Notes: generated by a model not told the origin, from the sequence alone. A DNA stretch of 64,000 nt from CAISIP01 sp031396205 (GCA_031396205.1 JANNKH010000127.1:160054-224053); one strand, 5' to 3'. Positions 50,424 to 59,695 are shown, counted from the stretch's first letter. A program made the numbers and translations.

Positions 50424-52178
50424 TTACCGGGAGTAGTAGATCCCGTCAATATTGAGCTTGGTCGTGATGTTCGAATTCAATGGCTTCCCGGTGAAGAGGT
50501 AGCGGTCCGCAATGATGAATCGACTGAGCACCAGGCGCAAGTCAATGCTCGGGTTCTTCGCCTGAAACGCCTGCAAGGGGATCGACACCTGGCACCAGGT
50601 ACCGTTGTTGCAATAGCCGTAATCGCCGCTGCCGATCTGCAGGTAAACCTCTTGTGTGTCTCCGTCAGCTGTCAGGGTTGCCAGGCCCACCTCGATCTTG
50701 CCTGCATAACTGGTCTTGATCCAGACGTTGATGCGTCCCGTAGCGGCAAACTGAGAGAGGTTATCGGTGGTGCCGGCCGTCACCGGACCCCACAACAGGC
50801 CCCAGCCGTAGTTCTTGGGTGTCGGTGTTATCTCTATGCTCTTGACACCTTCGGGCGCCATGGCGTTGGAGACTTCCGGCGCGCTGACGCTATTGCCGTC
50901 AAACGCATCCACGCGCAAACCCGTCGCCAACACTGCGCCCGGCGCGTCGGAATACAGCGTGTACGGGTTTGTAGCAACGGCCGGGTTGATCGTCGGCGGA
51001 AGGAAGTACACCGCGTCTGCATCGGTCAAGGCGGGGTTCTCCCAGATCGCTTGCGGGTACAGGTTCTGCACCACATAACGGGCTTTACGCTGAACGTTGA
51101 ACAAGCCCCATCCATCGTCGCCCAGTTTCCAAGGTTCGTCGAAGGCCTCGAAATAGAAGATGTTGGCCGGCCCCGGGCCGACCCTGCCCTCGGCGCGCCA
51201 GGTCTCCAGGCGGGTGAAATACATCTTCTGGTTCACCGGATGGGCGCGAAAGCGCTGTGCACCCAGATCCACGGCATTCCAGCCGGTTTCGGTAACCGCG
51301 ATCGGCAAGGCGCGCAGGCCCTTTCGATCCAGGGAATCGCGCACCAGCTGAAACTGACGGCGTGTCTCGACAATGCCCGCATCCATCATGGCAGTGGCGC
51401 GCAATGGCCCGGCGGGCACACTTTCCTGCTTCCAGTCCCAGTAGAACGGGCTGGCGCGAAACTGGGTGTCGATCGCCGCATAGGTGTGCAGGGCGACAAA
51501 GTCGATCAAGTCGGTGATGACCTTGGGCGACTGGATGAAGAAAAGAAAGTTGTCGTCGGTAGTGACCGGTTGCGCTACCCGGTCGCGCACGTAGCGGATA
51601 TAGACGGCCATGTCGGCCGGGTCGATCGGCACGATCGACCACTCCACCATCGTCTCGTTGCCGACGCTGACGGCCAGGATGATGGCGCGGTACTTTGGAT
51701 CGTTGGACAAGGCGACCAGGCGATCGAGCTCGAGCAGGTTCGCATCCTTGATATCGATCACCTTGTACGGGTTCGGCTCGAACTTGAAGCTGTTGACGTA
51801 GGCGCCGAGCTGCACTTTCATGTCGAGGTTGTTGTCGGCGATGACATCGAGCACCAGTTTGGCCACCTTGTCCGAACTGTCGAACAGCCTGATCAGTTTG
51901 AAGTTACCCGTAACCAGCAGGTCGAGGTCTTCCTTGACCATGCCAGCCGTTATTGTCTCGTTGTCGCGATCGGAGCCGCTGGTTGCCGTGCGAAACGGCG
52001 AGTAGGCGACCGCCTTGCGTGCCAGGTACTCGGCCGGCAACACACGCAGGTCGATGGAGGAAACGGCGCTCTTGGGCGCGTCAATGTTCACTTCGCCGCC
52101 GCCGCCGCAAGCGGTCAGTACGGCCGCCAACAGCGCAACCAGCGCGGCGCGCGCCAATCGCATAGCGGATATCGACAT
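50424..52178 (-). CDS. Lipoprotein with GH17-like domain and C-terminal beta-sandwich
   Basis: The product (584 residues from 52178) has a lipoprotein signal with lipobox LTAC (Cys24) followed by GGGG. A GH17-like domain (about 50-395) shows acid/base Glu175 in VSVGNETMVEW, nucleophile Glu298 in AVTETGWN, and FYFEAFDEPWK. The C-terminal part (about 430-584) contains beta-rich sequence with NYGWGLLWGPVTAG and CQVSIPLQAFQAK and may bind carbohydrate. It should sit on the outer membrane and attack or remodel beta-1,3-glucan outside the cytoplasm. ATGs at 52202 and 52199 are alternative starts. It lies between the porin and GH30 genes. Confidence 0.84.
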   Translation of the reverse strand: MSISAMRLARAALVALLAAVLTACGGGGEVNIDAPKSAVSSIDLRVLPAEYLARKAVAYSPFRTATSGSDRDNETITAGMVKEDLDLLVTGNFKLIRLFDSSDKVAKLVLDVIADNNLDMKVQLGAYVNSFKFEPNPYKVIDIKDANLLELDRLVALSNDPKYRAIILAVSVGNETMVEWSIVPIDPADMAVYIRYVRDRVAQPVTTDDNFLFFIQSPKVITDLIDFVALHTYAAIDTQFRASPFYWDWKQESVPAGPLRATAMMDAGIVETRRQFQLVRDSLDRKGLRALPIAVTETGWNAVDLGAQRFRAHPVNQKMYFTRLETWRAEGRVGPGPANIFYFEAFDEPWKLGDDGWGLFNVQRKARYVVQNLYPQAIWENPALTDADAVYFLPPTINPAVATNPYTLYSDAPGAVLATGLRVDAFDGNSVSAPEVSNAMAPEGVKSIEITPTPKNYGWGLLWGPVTAGTTDNLSQFAATGRINVWIKTSYAGKIEVGLATLTADGDTQEVYLQIGSGDYGYCNNGTWCQVSIPLQAFQAKNPSIDLRLVLSRFIIADRYLFTGKPLNSNITTKLNIDGIYYSR

Positions 52179-52227
52179 GGTGTTGAATCCTGTGATCATC
52201 ATGGTGTGGGTCTCGAAATAACACGCG

Positions 52228-53583
52228 TCAGAACGAGTATTTGGCGCTGACGCCAAACCAGTTGCCAGCCTTGGTCACGCGCGAATCAATCTCGTTGATC
52301 GTCGCATTCGATGGCATCGATAGCGGAGACAATCCTTTGTTGCGGTAGTGGATCATGCCGGCGAATATCGAAAAGGAGAGGTCGCGGTCGTAGTCATAGT
52401 CCGCCATGATGGTATTGACCAAAGCCGAGTTGCTCTGGCCGCGCTCCAGCGGATTGTTGGTCTTGGCCTTGCCCAGGTAGGCCAGACCGGTGCCAAAGGT
52501 CCACTTGTCCATGCGGTAACGCGCACCCAGGGCAAAATCGGTTGAACTGGCGGGATAACCCGGGTTGGCGACCCCATTGAGGGTGCCGCCCCAATTGACG
52601 TTGAACATGTTGTTCCATTGCTGGGGCGGCCCGTTGATGACCACAGCCGCGTAAGCCCCGCTCCATTTATTGTGCCGCAGCGCCCCGGACAGTTCGATGC
52701 GTGGATTCAACTGGTAGATGGCCTGCACCACGGCGACGCTCTGTCCCGACCCTCCGACCTTGCTGTCGGCGACAGGGTCGTAGAAGATGCCCTTGAATAC
52801 CGCGGCTCCGAAGGCTGTCGGAGCACCGTTGCGGGTATCTTGGTACATCGCGTCGATTGATAGATCCCCTTTGCCGTAGTGCGCCCAGAGTTCGACGAAA
52901 CGCGGCTTGTGGATCTTGAAGGCGGTGTCACCGCGGTCGTAGGTGACCTCGAGCACCAGGTCACCGTCGGCGACGTCCAGCACGCGCGAGGTGTACCGCA
53001 CCGCTTGCGTCAGGTTGCGGTACCCGGCGCCGGAGGCGGCCCACGTATAGGACAGGCCCAGATTGGTTCCGAACGGGTAGTCGGCAAAACCCCAGGTGCG
53101 CGAAATCATGTGACCGACGGTCAGCGTGCCATATTCCTCGTGGCTGAGGGCGACATTCTTCTCGCGCCAGAATCCGGGCGTGTCGGCATTGCCGTCGCGC
53201 CAGTTCTGGCTCAGCGTACCCTTGATCCTGAATCCGTTGGGCAGATCATATTTCGCACCCAGCCACAATTGCACCTGGTTGAAGACGGTATCCTTGGTCT
53301 TGAGTGGACGCCCGGGCACGACATCGTCAGTCCAGATGCGTTGCCGATCGGTGTCGGGGTCAAACTGGCATCCGATCGATGGGCATTGGTTGTTGGAGCG
53401 CGTGACAACGATCTCTCCGAACCCGTTGATGCTGAACATGCCGTCCGGGCCAAAGTCGATAGCATGGACGGCGCCCGACAGTACTGCTGCCGACAACACC
53501 AGCATGAACTTCAGCGTCGACGGTGATGCCCCCGCCGCAGCTTGCCCCGCAGAGGCTTGGCACAGGCGGTGCTGGTGTTTCAT
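52228..53583 (-). CDS. Outer-membrane porin, probably for glucan oligosaccharides
   Basis: The 451-residue protein starts at ATG 53583 after AGGAGA. A long signal peptide (LKFMLVLSAAVLSGAVHA) precedes a beta-barrel with alternating hydrophobic strands and a C-terminal aromatic residue (WFGVSAKYSF), as expected for BAM-assembled porins. INGFGEIVVTRSNN and GTLTVGHMISRTWGFADYPF resemble gram-negative porins. Sugar specificity is inferred from its operon with GH17 and GH30 enzymes and from the glucan-type operator in front of it. Confidence 0.85.
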   Translation of the reverse strand: MKHQHRLCQASAGQAAAGASPSTLKFMLVLSAAVLSGAVHAIDFGPDGMFSINGFGEIVVTRSNNQCPSIGCQFDPDTDRQRIWTDDVVPGRPLKTKDTVFNQVQLWLGAKYDLPNGFRIKGTLSQNWRDGNADTPGFWREKNVALSHEEYGTLTVGHMISRTWGFADYPFGTNLGLSYTWAASGAGYRNLTQAVRYTSRVLDVADGDLVLEVTYDRGDTAFKIHKPRFVELWAHYGKGDLSIDAMYQDTRNGAPTAFGAAVFKGIFYDPVADSKVGGSGQSVAVVQAIYQLNPRIELSGALRHNKWSGAYAAVVINGPPQQWNNMFNVNWGGTLNGVANPGYPASSTDFALGARYRMDKWTFGTGLAYLGKAKTNNPLERGQSNSALVNTIMADYDYDRDLSFSIFAGMIHYRNKGLSPLSMPSNATINEIDSRVTKAGNWFGVSAKYSF

Positions 53584-53604
53584 GGAGTCTCCTGTGGAAA
53601 TATC

Positions 53605-53650
53605 TGAAAGCGCTTTCATAAGTGTAAGGACAGATGCCTGTCAGCGTCAA
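53605..53650 (-). promoter_or_regulatory. Promoter and LacI-type operator of the porin operon
   Basis: On the minus strand, TTGACG (53645-53650), an 18-bp spacer and TACACT (53621-53626) form a plausible sigma-70 promoter. The perfect palindrome TGAAAGCGCTTTCA (53605-53618) follows directly, over the expected transcription start, 21 bases before the porin start codon. Confidence 0.8.
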
Positions 53651-53752
53651 CGAGGGCGACCCCCGTGTTTTCCCTAGCAACAATTCACCGCATCGATTGG
53701 ATCAGGGAATGAGTTCGGGTAAACCACTAGGGGAAAACCTTTGGATGCGCTA

Positions 53753-53766
53753 TGAAAGCGCTTTCA
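53753..53766 (+). promoter_or_regulatory. LacI-type operator of the GH81-GH16 transcript
   Basis: A perfect TGAAAGCGCTTTCA lies 45 bases before the GH81 start codon in the divergent porin/GH81 intergenic region. Its centre is 148 bp from the porin operator. TATCAT at 53768 is a possible -10 box; no clear -35 was found. Confidence 0.82.
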
Positions 53767-53811
53767 CTATCATTGACGCTCGCGTAAGCGACGATCCAAC
53801 AAGGAACAGAC

Positions 53812-56103
53812 ATGCAACTCATCAAAGGCTACCAGCTCCTCTTGCTGGTCTTATGCAGCGGACTGACCGGAGCGATCGCGCAGCCGGTCAAACTCGGCGC
53901 TGGCACGTACTACCTGGCTCCCCGCGGCAGCGACAAGGCGCCGCCAAGAGCTCATGGACGGACCGAGGCCATGCAGAAGCTGGCTGCAACAACCAACCAG
54001 TGGTATTCGACGCTGCTGTTCAACGATAAGCCCGATGCCCTGTTCGCGCATCCACTGACCTACAAGACGACTGCGGCCGGCTTCGAGATGGCGCTGGCGC
54101 GCAAGGAGGTCGTACCGACGGTGCGTCGCGATGTCGAGATCCACTATGCGCACCGCGATGCGCTGGTGATTTCTCCTGTGGCCTTTGCGCCGGAACCCGC
54201 CAGGCTCGCCACGGCGTCGGATTGGTCGATCGATATTTCCATGGCCAGTGGCGCCGACCAGTTGCTGGCCACAGTGGCGCATGCCAGCCCGTTCGCCTAT
54301 TTCCAGTTGTCGCGCGGCGACATGCGACTGCGGCTGCCTGCCGCTGGCGAGCGGCTCGATACTGCTGGCGACCCACGCGTGCTGGCCTTGCGTACCAAGG
54401 GTACGCCGTATGCAGTCTTTGGACCGACCGGTGTTCGCTGGGAGCAGGTGTCACCAACCGAATGGATTGGCCGCCTGCCACAGGGCAAGGGCTATTTTTC
54501 GGCCGCGGCCCTGCCCGACGACAAAGCCGAGTCCATCGCGCTTTTCAGTCGCCACGCTTACGCATTCGTGCAGGACACACGCGTCGATTGGCGCTATGAC
54601 CAGCCCACCAGCAAAGTCGAAACCACTTTTAACGTCAAGACGAAAGTGATGGAAGGTCCGGACAACGGGCCACTGATCGGCTTGTACCCGCACCAGTGGT
54701 ATGACAATCCATCGGTGGCCGCCAAACTCGGTGCCTCCTACGACAGCATTCGCGGCAAGATCCGCCTGCTGGCGGCAGACCAGTTCAAAACCGAGCGCAC
54801 CTACTCCGGCTTCGTGCCGCATTGGCCGGGCATCAAGGATGGCCCGGCCGCAAGCCAGGTCGATGCCCAACTGAAGATCGACCTGCGCAAGCGACGCGAA
54901 CTCATTCCGGCCAGGCAGAACGCAGACAACTGGCGCGTCAGCGCCTACTGGCAGGGCAAAGGCTTGACCCGCACCACCGCCCTGATGGCCGTTGCCGAGC
55001 AGCAGGGCAACGATGAAGGCAGCGAGCAATTGTTCAAGCTGGTGCGCGAGCGCATGGAGTTCTGGTTTTCCGGCGGAGCCGAGAGGAGCTACTTCCACTA
55101 CGACAAGCAATTGGGCACCGTCGTAACCTACCCCGACGAGTTCTTTGCCGTCGAGCAGATGAACGACCATCATTTTCACTATGGCTACTGGATCCGCGCT
55201 GCAGCCGAAATCACCATGCGCGACCCTGCCTGGGGCGCGAAGGACAAATGGGGAGGCATGGTCGACCTGTTGGTAAAGGACATCGCCACCGCCGAACGCG
55301 GCCGAGCGGACTTCCCGTTCCTGCGCAACTTCGACCCCTATGAAGGCCATTCCTGGGCGTCTGGCATCGGTCTGGGCGAATGGGGCAACAACCAGGAGTC
55401 GTCCTCCGAAGCGCTCAATGCCTGGGCGGGCTTGATTCTGTGGGGGGAAGTGACCGGTAACCGCGAACTGCGCGACCTCGGCGTCTACCTGTTTACGACC
55501 GAAGCCGATGCCATCAACCACTACTGGTTCGACATCTATGGGCAGGTGCTCCCGCCCGAGTACAAGAATGCCGAGGTCAGCATGGTATTTGGGGGCAAGT
55601 ACGCGCACAACACCTGGTGGACCGACGAGCCGCGCCAGATCCACGGAATCAACCTGTTGCCGATCGCTAATTTCTCAACCTATCTGGGTCGCGATACCAA
55701 GTTCATCCAGCGCAATCTGGATGCCATGAAATTAGAAACTGGCATCTACAACGAACGCGGCCAGTTCCCGCCCAATCCGCCACCCAAGGACATCTGGCAG
55801 GATGTCTTTGCCAAGTACCTGGCCCTTGCCGATCCGGTTGCGGCATTGGCGCAATGGGATCGCTATGGCAGCATTGAAGGGGGGGACACCCGGACCCATG
55901 CCCTGCACTGGATACTGAGCTTGCAGCAGATGGGCACACCCGATTTCACGGTGCGCGCCGATACGGCGTTGTACGCGGTCTTTAAACGTCCCGATGGCCG
56001 CAAGACCTACCTAGCCTACAACGCGACGCAGGCGCCGATCAGCGTGAAGTTCAGTGATGGCAAGAGCCTGAACGTAGCGCCGGGCCAACTCGGCCGACTG
56101 TGA
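53812..56103 (+). CDS. GH81 family endo-beta-1,3-glucanase
   Basis: The 763-residue secreted protein has a signal peptide (LLLLVLCSGLTGAIA, cleavage before QPVK) and the complete GH81 layout: an N-terminal beta-sandwich (NQWYSTLLFNDKPDALFAHP), a linker and an alpha/alpha-barrel with catalytic motifs NDHHFHYGYW (Asp452), RNFDPYEGHSWASG and NNQESSSEALNAW (Glu529, Glu533). GH81 enzymes cut long beta-1,3-glucan chains (laminarin, curdlan, fungal wall). It starts after an AAGGA site, and its stop overlaps the start of the next GH16 gene (TGATG). Confidence 0.95.
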   Translation: MQLIKGYQLLLLVLCSGLTGAIAQPVKLGAGTYYLAPRGSDKAPPRAHGRTEAMQKLAATTNQWYSTLLFNDKPDALFAHPLTYKTTAAGFEMALARKEVVPTVRRDVEIHYAHRDALVISPVAFAPEPARLATASDWSIDISMASGADQLLATVAHASPFAYFQLSRGDMRLRLPAAGERLDTAGDPRVLALRTKGTPYAVFGPTGVRWEQVSPTEWIGRLPQGKGYFSAAALPDDKAESIALFSRHAYAFVQDTRVDWRYDQPTSKVETTFNVKTKVMEGPDNGPLIGLYPHQWYDNPSVAAKLGASYDSIRGKIRLLAADQFKTERTYSGFVPHWPGIKDGPAASQVDAQLKIDLRKRRELIPARQNADNWRVSAYWQGKGLTRTTALMAVAEQQGNDEGSEQLFKLVRERMEFWFSGGAERSYFHYDKQLGTVVTYPDEFFAVEQMNDHHFHYGYWIRAAAEITMRDPAWGAKDKWGGMVDLLVKDIATAERGRADFPFLRNFDPYEGHSWASGIGLGEWGNNQESSSEALNAWAGLILWGEVTGNRELRDLGVYLFTTEADAINHYWFDIYGQVLPPEYKNAEVSMVFGGKYAHNTWWTDEPRQIHGINLLPIANFSTYLGRDTKFIQRNLDAMKLETGIYNERGQFPPNPPPKDIWQDVFAKYLALADPVAALAQWDRYGSIEGGDTRTHALHWILSLQQMGTPDFTVRADTALYAVFKRPDGRKTYLAYNATQAPISVKFSDGKSLNVAPGQLGRL

Positions 56104-57005
56104 TGGGAAAGTCCGAAGGCACTACAAGCATCGTAATCGCCTTGCTCGCGCTACTGGTCGCCTGCGGCGGCGGTGGTACCGAATCAGGCGGCGGTGCCAA
56201 TAACGCGGCTGCAGCGGCGCCTGCCCCAGCGGGCTTGGCCAGCCCTGCAGTGGGAGCACTGCCGGGTTGGACGCTGGTATGGTCCGATGAGTTCGACACT
56301 GACGGGCTGCCAGACGCCGCAAAATGGAATTACGACACCGGCCGCAACAAGGATGGCTGGTACAACAACGAGTTGCAATACTATGCGCGCGACCGCCCCG
56401 AGAACGCGCGGGTCGAAGGCGGCCGGTTGATCATCACGGCACGGCGCGAAGCCTTGACGTCGGCCGCGGACTATGGTGGCCAGAACTACACTTCCGCGCG
56501 CCTGCTGACGCGCGGCAAGGCCGACTGGACTTATGGCTTTTTTGAAGTGCGCGCCAAATTGCCCTGTGCACGTGGCAGTTGGCCGGCCATCTGGATGCTC
56601 GGCAGCTCAGGTGTCTGGCCCGATGACGGCGAAATTGACATCATGGAGCAGACAGGCCAGAACAAGGGCGAAGTCTTGGGAACCATTCACACCCGCGCCT
56701 ACAACTACTTCAACGGAACGCTCGGTCCCGGGCAGGGAGCCAGGAGGATCCTTTCCGATGCCTGCAACGCTTTTCACAATTACCAGTTGACCTGGGACGC
56801 GGACCGGATCGTGATCGGCGTCGATGGCGCCAACTATTTCACCTACGTCAATCCGAGAACAGGCGACTATGCCCGCTGGCCGTTCGATCGGCCACAGTTC
56901 CTGCTGCTCAATCTGGCCATTGGAGGAGACCTCGGCGGCGTGGTTGACGACGCGTCACTGCCGACCCGCCTGGAAATTGACTACGTGCGGGTATACCGGC
57001 GCTAG
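56103..57005 (+). CDS. GH16 family beta-glucanase lipoprotein
   Basis: The 300-residue protein has a lipoprotein signal (IVIALLALLVAC, lipobox LVAC) and a Gly/Ala/Pro-rich linker to about residue 50. The GH16 domain that follows carries LVWSDEFDTDGLPDAAKWNY, WPAIWMLG and the catalytic GEIDIMEQTG (Glu177, Asp179, Glu182). It is the cell-surface counterpart of the signal-less GH16 at 41424. Translation is coupled to GH81, so the two surface endo-glucanases are made together. Confidence 0.94.
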   Translation: MGKSEGTTSIVIALLALLVACGGGGTESGGGANNAAAAAPAPAGLASPAVGALPGWTLVWSDEFDTDGLPDAAKWNYDTGRNKDGWYNNELQYYARDRPENARVEGGRLIITARREALTSAADYGGQNYTSARLLTRGKADWTYGFFEVRAKLPCARGSWPAIWMLGSSGVWPDDGEIDIMEQTGQNKGEVLGTIHTRAYNYFNGTLGPGQGARRILSDACNAFHNYQLTWDADRIVIGVDGANYFTYVNPRTGDYARWPFDRPQFLLLNLAIGGDLGGVVDDASLPTRLEIDYVRVYRR

Positions 57006-57132
57006 GCCCTCAGGCCAGCGGCAACACCCGAGATCGCGGCGCGCCGGCTGTACTGGATCCGTGCAGAAATGCCAGAATCTAAGGGAAAGCCCTATCCAAG
57101 AATATCTTGCCACGGTAGACAATCATCGGGTT

Positions 57133-57146
57133 TGAAAGCGCTTTCA
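57133..57146 (+). promoter_or_regulatory. LacI-type operator upstream of the carbohydrate-binding lipoprotein
   Basis: A perfect TGAAAGCGCTTTCA lies 56 bases before the ATG at 57203, in the 197-base gap after the surface GH16 gene. It is the sixth copy of the motif in this locus. No clear -10/-35 pair was assigned. Confidence 0.82.
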
Positions 57147-57202
57147 CAAACTCGACTTATCGATTGCCGTTGATCATGCGGCTCATTTCTGGAGACAAGC
57201 TC

Positions 57203-59545
57203 ATGCGTCAAGTCACATTCCACTACCACTTGTCCATAGGCGCCTTGACCACGGCGCTTTTGGTCAGCGCTTGTGGCGGCGGCGGCGCAACGCCCCCCGG
57301 CACGGTGTCTGGATCGAGCGGGTTCGCAATCGACGACTACCTGAGTGGTGCCACCGTGCTGTGCGACAGCAACAACAATGTCGCACCCGATGGCGGCGAA
57401 GCCACGAAAACCACCGATTCCAGCGGCTTCTTCAAGTTCGACGTCGCATGCGGCGCTCCCATGGTGGTCACTGGCGGTACCAATGTCGATACCGGATTGC
57501 CGTTCACCGGCACGTTGCGGGCGCCACAGGGATCCACCGTGATCACCCCGCTGACCACCTTGGTCGCGGCAGGCATGTCCGTGGCCCAGGTCAACATCGC
57601 GCTGGGCCTGCCAGCAGGCACGGATTTGCTCAACACCGATCCGGCGCGCAGATTGGCAGGCGCCCTGGTCAATGGCGAACTGATGAAAAAGTCTCTGGCC
57701 TTGCAGCAGCTGGTCCAGAAAATAACGGAGTTGTTGGCTGGCCTGTCCGGCGCCAGTGGCGACGCCGCGCGACCGGTGATCTACGGCGAGGTGGTATCTG
57801 CCATCGCGGCCGCACTGCAGAACGGTGGCACACTCAGCACCGGTACGATGCTGGACCAGACCGTGATCGCCAGCCTCGTCAGGGTGGCGACCCAACGGGT
57901 CGCAGTGTCCGCTGTACTGGGAACCGAGATCAACAGCGCTGCCTCTGGCGTCAACGCAGACAGCCTGGCACAGGTGGTCGCAGGCGGCCTGAAACTGCAG
58001 GCCGAGGCCATCCTCGCGGCCGCCGATGCGGACGTCACCGCCGTTACACGTACTGCTCAGCTGGACACGCAGATCTCGACTTTCGTGCAGACCAACCGGG
58101 CCCAGCTTGTTTCGGCTCCGAGCGCCACCACCGCAACACTCGGCATGACACTGACAGGCCAGGTCACAGACTCTCTGGTTGGTGGCACACCCCCGCCACC
58201 GCCACCGCCACCGCCACCGCCCTCGGGGACTGTGCTGGTCTCGTTCGACGAGGTAAATCCGGCGTTCACGGGAATGGGGGCCTACGGGGGCGCCTTGCCC
58301 ACGGTCGAAGCCGGGCCATCGGGCGGGTCCGGCAATGCGCTGCGAATCCTCAAGCCTGTCGCCCCCGACACATGGGGTGGCGTTTTCTTCAACGTCGCCG
58401 CCATTCCCTTTGCCGCCGATCGCAAGACGATCACGGCGCGCGTCAACGCAACCCGGGCCGGCGCGATCATCAAGTTCAAGGTCGAATCCGGCAACGGCGG
58501 GCCAGCCATTGAGGTTGCAAGCACCCCCACCGGCGCGGCCAACACCTGGCAGACCTTGACCTGGAACCTCGTCGGCGTCGATATCTCCAAGAGCTACACC
58601 GTGATCGCGATCACACCCGATCAGGACCTGATCACCACCGGCCAGTCCTACTATATCGACGACATCACGCTGGCCGCTGCCACCGGCGGTGGAGGAGGTG
58701 GCGGTTCCAATATCGTCTTCGATCCGAACGCCGCGATGGGGTCCAATGGCCCACAGTCCATCACGGTTGCCAGTGCCGATATCAAGACGCCCAATGGCGG
58801 CCTCACGTTCTTTGTTTCCGGAGAAGCCGTTTTCGCGGCCGACTACCTGGGTAGCGCCGAGGCTTTCTCGCCGTTCAACCTGGCAGCGTATCCGGCCGCG
58901 CGCACGGTGAGTTATCCCGGCGTCGGAAATGTTGCCAATGGAAGCATCGGCCATTACCAGGACGACGTCACACTCAGCAACTCCGCCAACAAGATCGAAG
59001 AGGGAGGGTATGTAGTCGGCTCGATCCTGGACGGCAATGGCGCGCCAAACTTTTTCCGATACTTCATCATGAAGGGACCTGCCGTCCCGAACTCCTACAT
59101 GGGTCTGTTTGTGAATGCGCCCAACAACGGTACGGTCGACATCAGCGCATTTAGCAGAATCAAGTTCCGACTGTGGGGTCCGCGCAGCATGTACGAGCTG
59201 TCGTTCCATCCTCAGGGACTTGAGGTGATTCTGGCCGGCCCCAAGGTAAACGGATGCAATACCGGATCTGGCGGCACGGAGATCGTGCAAACATTCAACG
59301 CAACGCAGACCATCGGGGCGGCGAGCCAATACAAATTGCCGCTGTCGGGGTTCACTGTCAAGGGTTTGTGCGCTGGCGACACGAACGCGACAGCAGTTGC
59401 TTCGGTCCTCTCCCACCTGGCCCGGGTCGTGGTTAACGTGCCGGGAACTGCCTTCAATTTCACGCTTGCCGAACTCAACACCAATCCGGCGCTGTATGCG
59501 ATCGGATTGAACCTCGGCGCGATTGGATTCACCAATGTTCCCTGA
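57203..59545 (+). CDS. Large multidomain lipoprotein, probable beta-glucan-binding protein
   Basis: The 780-residue protein starts after a GGAGA site and has a lipoprotein signal (TTALLVSAC) followed by GGGGA. Residues about 30-320 include a carboxypeptidase-regulatory-like beta-fold (GATVLCDSNNNVAPDGGEAT) and a helical region. An 11-proline linker (about 330-340) leads to a first jelly-roll-like module (about 343-490, VLVSFDEVNPAFTGMG to YYIDDITLAAA). A GGGGGGG linker leads to a second module (about 500-780). No catalytic motif of a known glycosidase was recognised. Its operator and position suggest a surface glucan-capture protein, analogous in role to SusE/F or CBM lipoproteins; this is inference. 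Confidence 0.75.
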   Translation: MRQVTFHYHLSIGALTTALLVSACGGGGATPPGTVSGSSGFAIDDYLSGATVLCDSNNNVAPDGGEATKTTDSSGFFKFDVACGAPMVVTGGTNVDTGLPFTGTLRAPQGSTVITPLTTLVAAGMSVAQVNIALGLPAGTDLLNTDPARRLAGALVNGELMKKSLALQQLVQKITELLAGLSGASGDAARPVIYGEVVSAIAAALQNGGTLSTGTMLDQTVIASLVRVATQRVAVSAVLGTEINSAASGVNADSLAQVVAGGLKLQAEAILAAADADVTAVTRTAQLDTQISTFVQTNRAQLVSAPSATTATLGMTLTGQVTDSLVGGTPPPPPPPPPPPSGTVLVSFDEVNPAFTGMGAYGGALPTVEAGPSGGSGNALRILKPVAPDTWGGVFFNVAAIPFAADRKTITARVNATRAGAIIKFKVESGNGGPAIEVASTPTGAANTWQTLTWNLVGVDISKSYTVIAITPDQDLITTGQSYYIDDITLAAATGGGGGGGSNIVFDPNAAMGSNGPQSITVASADIKTPNGGLTFFVSGEAVFAADYLGSAEAFSPFNLAAYPAARTVSYPGVGNVANGSIGHYQDDVTLSNSANKIEEGGYVVGSILDGNGAPNFFRYFIMKGPAVPNSYMGLFVNAPNNGTVDISAFSRIKFRLWGPRSMYELSFHPQGLEVILAGPKVNGCNTGSGGTEIVQTFNATQTIGAASQYKLPLSGFTVKGLCAGDTNATAVASVLSHLARVVVNVPGTAFNFTLAELNTNPALYAIGLNLGAIGFTNVP
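58193..58219 (+). repeat. CCGCCA hexanucleotide repeat encoding the poly-proline linker
   Basis: Four and a half units of CCGCCA in tandem encode most of an 11-proline run in the glucan-binding lipoprotein. The unit is two codons, so slippage would change linker length without shifting the frame. Confidence 0.85.
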
Positions 59546-59695
59546 GACGAACCAACGGTGCGAATGCGGCGATGTCGGCAGACAGCGTAGATTTGTGGCG
59601 AAACTTGCGCGCATGCGCGTCGTCACACTGGCAGACGGTACAAGCCATGTCAATGGAAACGATACGGCCGACGTCCCGGGATCGCTCTGAAGCCC

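Noticed and set aside
51246..51262. GCGAAAGCGCTGTGC inside the GH17 lipoprotein gene
   Set aside because: The palindrome is broken on the right side and the site lies within a coding sequence, so it was not counted as an operator.
59607..59618. Palindrome CGCGCATGCGCG between the glucan-binding lipoprotein and glk
   Set aside because: Too short and without a T-run to be a terminator; in GC-rich DNA such a palindrome can occur by chance.
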